Assembly: GCA_914767715.1 (NCBI GenBank)
Contig: OU612072.1
Span: 6,388,001 to 6,452,000, forward strand
DNA from: Membranipora membranacea
Lineage: Eukaryota; Bryozoa; Gymnolaemata; Cheilostomatida; Membraniporidae
Reading direction: 5' to 3'
DNA: 64,000 bases
Position 1 is the first letter of the stretch, and each line of letters opens with the position of its first letter. Positions 63,401 to 64,000 of the stretch are shown here, piece by piece. The notes beneath the pieces are model-generated. The model was given only the letters and a program-made list of their open reading frames with translations, ran no database searches and was not told where the DNA came from. The translations under genes were made by a program, and so were the position numbers.

Positions 63401-64000
63401 AATAAAGGATATCAAAATCAAAATAGGCCATACACTGGCAGCAATAAAAGATATGAAGGTGAAGGTTCAAGGTCATCTGGCAGAGGTGGGCGTGGTGAGG
63501 GAGGTCACGGTCGTGGTGGAGGTAGAGGTGGGCGGAGAAATAGTGACAGTTTTAAAGGAGACAAACGTGAAAACCAGGGTAGTGTCACTTCCTCCGATAA
63601 ACAACCACAGTCCTCTGCTAATAATACAGCTAAACAGACTCAGCAAGGTACATAGTGCTCATACATCCTTGCTCTCTATGTATTTTCATTTACTGCTGAA
63701 ATTAGAAAACATAAATTCATGTCGCATTGAGGTGATGGTTATTTCTTTGCATCGATTTTCTTTTCAAACTCATCACAAGCTATCTTGGTACAAATTTGGA
63801 TCATAAATGCATTCCCTCATGAGTAGACAGAGTCTTTCCTGCATCAAGTTTGTAAACATCATGTCAAAGCTTCATGCTTGTTGTATTGTAGCAACTGAGG
63901 AGAAAATTCAGTCAAAAACAGAAACTAACCCATCAGAACAGCGAGCTACCAGTCCAGCTAAACAACAGACTGCTCCGAGTTCTAATACTAAACAGCCAGC
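51481..64000 (+). CDS. CCDC9: CCDC9-family RGG-rich protein, 3' end beyond the window
   Basis: Twelve in-frame exons (about 657 residues so far): 51481-51566, 56314-56452, 56744-56984, 57133-57371, 57813-58043, 59129-59313, 59682-59737, 60472-60558, 62199-62356, 62591-62660, 63276-63647, 63892 to past 64000. The N-terminal coiled coil (LLTKEEKDKLVEQRMAVIKK then KNEAIL and KRQAEIEAEKQ) is the CCDC9 signature. An RG/RGG- and Gln-rich stretch follows in exons 3-5, with SYDEIRKQNALAYEQEM at the end of exon 4. The most diagnostic block is LSMTGRQRAEHTRWKQQQEK with FDQERKERA and DWKREWDSDK in exon 6. More Gly/Arg clusters come in exons 9 and 11. Vertebrate CCDC9 is reported as an exon-junction-complex-associated RNA-binding protein. 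A 5' UTR acceptor at 51422-51423 precedes the ATG. Intron 1 (4.7 kb) hosts another gene on the opposite strand. Confidence 0.88.
51884..51920. repeat. Small GC-rich hairpin
   Basis: GAGGGTGGGAG and CTCCCACCCTC pair perfectly around a six-base loop in CCDC9 intron 1. Nothing else ties it to a function. Confidence 0.7.
53218..55459 (-). CDS. Type I membrane protein with lectin-like half-domain and Thr/Pro-rich mucin-like stalk
   Basis: Three in-frame exons (448 aa): 55342-55459, 54888-55112, 53218-54221. The N-terminus ends in a hydrophobic stretch (WIYIVLSISGTLQS, residues about 24-37) that could be a late signal peptide. Exon 2 codes about 75 residues with TLCEGDSYGN, DWSCHLQYVSYDEARHRC and GSWYWFHKDNE, resembling the first half of a C-type lectin or Link fold. 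The second half with its closing cysteines is not present. Residues about 115-258 are Ser/Thr-rich, with about ten TTPTV-like pentapeptides at 177-234. A single membrane helix (MQLMILLSVSCSLIIIAIVMFVAV, in two parts) lies at 260-284. The 160-residue cytoplasmic tail is Gln/Pro/Tyr-rich with a basic end. A surface adhesion or receptor role is inference. The gene lies wholly within CCDC9 intron 1. AATAAA on the minus strand at 52904-52909 may end it. Confidence 0.75.
53865..54020 (-). repeat. Coding 15-bp minisatellite (TTPTV repeats)
   Basis: On the plus strand the unit reads GTGACAGTGGGCGTT, repeated about ten times with single-base changes. In the nested gene it encodes tandem Thr-Thr-Pro-Thr-Val pentapeptides, a plausible O-glycosylated stalk. 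The unit length keeps frame, so copy number can vary without breaking the protein. Confidence 0.85.
55803..56035 (-). other. Coding-like open stretch of unknown origin
   Basis: One minus-strand frame is open for over 70 codons without an ATG and ends at TAG (55803-55805). Its composition is polar and protein-like (GCASSLHLPNDPSDNTSDEY, DNVNITQCLGQMF). AATAG just upstream could act as an acceptor, but the pyrimidine tract is poor. It could be a terminal exon of an unseen transcript, an alternative upstream exon of the nested membrane-protein gene, or chance. Confidence 0.25.
58447..58914. mobile_element. TIR element (MITE) with tRNA-like core, TTAA-flanked
   Basis: The ends AGACTTTGTTTGAGGCTGCT and AGCAGCCTAAAACAAAGTCT are inverted repeats, each flanked by TTAA. 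The inner TIR is long: AGAATCCAAATATTGAGGAA, GTTATGGCCTCTCAAACTTC and CAGGGTGA are mirrored near 58785-58835. About 50 bases present beside the right inner TIR are missing on the left. Between the arms, the complement of 58660-58735 carries GGGTTCGATTCCCACC, a perfect tRNA B-box, preceded by an A-box-like AACCTAGTTGG. It lies in CCDC9 intron 5. A related partial element is at 4605-5015. Confidence 0.8.

Overview
The window is animal nuclear DNA. Every gene I can build is split into many short exons by AT-rich GT-AG introns. The products are metazoan families (FUT8, FAM161, phospholipid scramblase, CCDC9, a B-box protein), and the non-coding DNA is full of MITE-like foldbacks, tRNA-derived SINEs and minisatellites. 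Introns of about 200-1500 bp, an AT-rich base composition and a lineage-specific B-box/propeller gene suggest a non-vertebrate, probably marine invertebrate. I cannot place the phylum from this sequence alone. Exon chains were assembled by hand from splice sites, frame continuity and family resemblance. Each chain keeps one open frame, but no transcript evidence was available.

Layout, left to right: (1) 1-3740, no convincing gene. (2) 3756-11124 (+), a 13-exon gene for a RING-less B-box/TRIM-like protein with an N-terminal Psq/Brinker/CENP-B-like helix-turn-helix and a C-terminal beta-propeller-like region. Two of its exons are a recent tandem duplication. (3) 11517-20077 (-), a complete 13-exon alpha-1,6-fucosyltransferase gene (FUT8), tail-to-tail with gene 2. 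(4) 21459-35673 (+), an 18-exon FAM161 gene (ciliary/centriolar protein), divergent from FUT8, with introns crowded by MITEs. (5) 37772-42632 (-), a 6-exon phospholipid scramblase whose introns carry an 18-bp minisatellite of about 44 copies and a second simple array abutting the last splice acceptor. (6) 42633-51480, an 8.8-kb gene-poor interval with SINEs, MITEs, a possible LINE remnant and a 46-bp satellite of about 25 copies. (7) 51481 to beyond 64000 (+), a CCDC9-family RGG-rich RNA-associated gene, 3'-truncated by the window edge. (8) 53218-55459 (-), nested in CCDC9 intron 1, a 3-exon type I membrane protein with a lectin-like half-domain, a Thr/Pro mucin-like stalk and a long cytoplasmic tail.

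The genes do not form one pathway: Golgi glycosylation, cilium/centriole, membrane lipid scrambling, mRNA-associated protein and a possible surface receptor are simply neighbours. The least conventional contents are the HTH-B-box-propeller fusion with its duplicated exons, the nested mucin-like receptor, several small families of inverted-repeat elements (one pair with tRNA-like sequence inside TIRs), and the two large tandem arrays, one of which looks related to a dispersed repeat motif.
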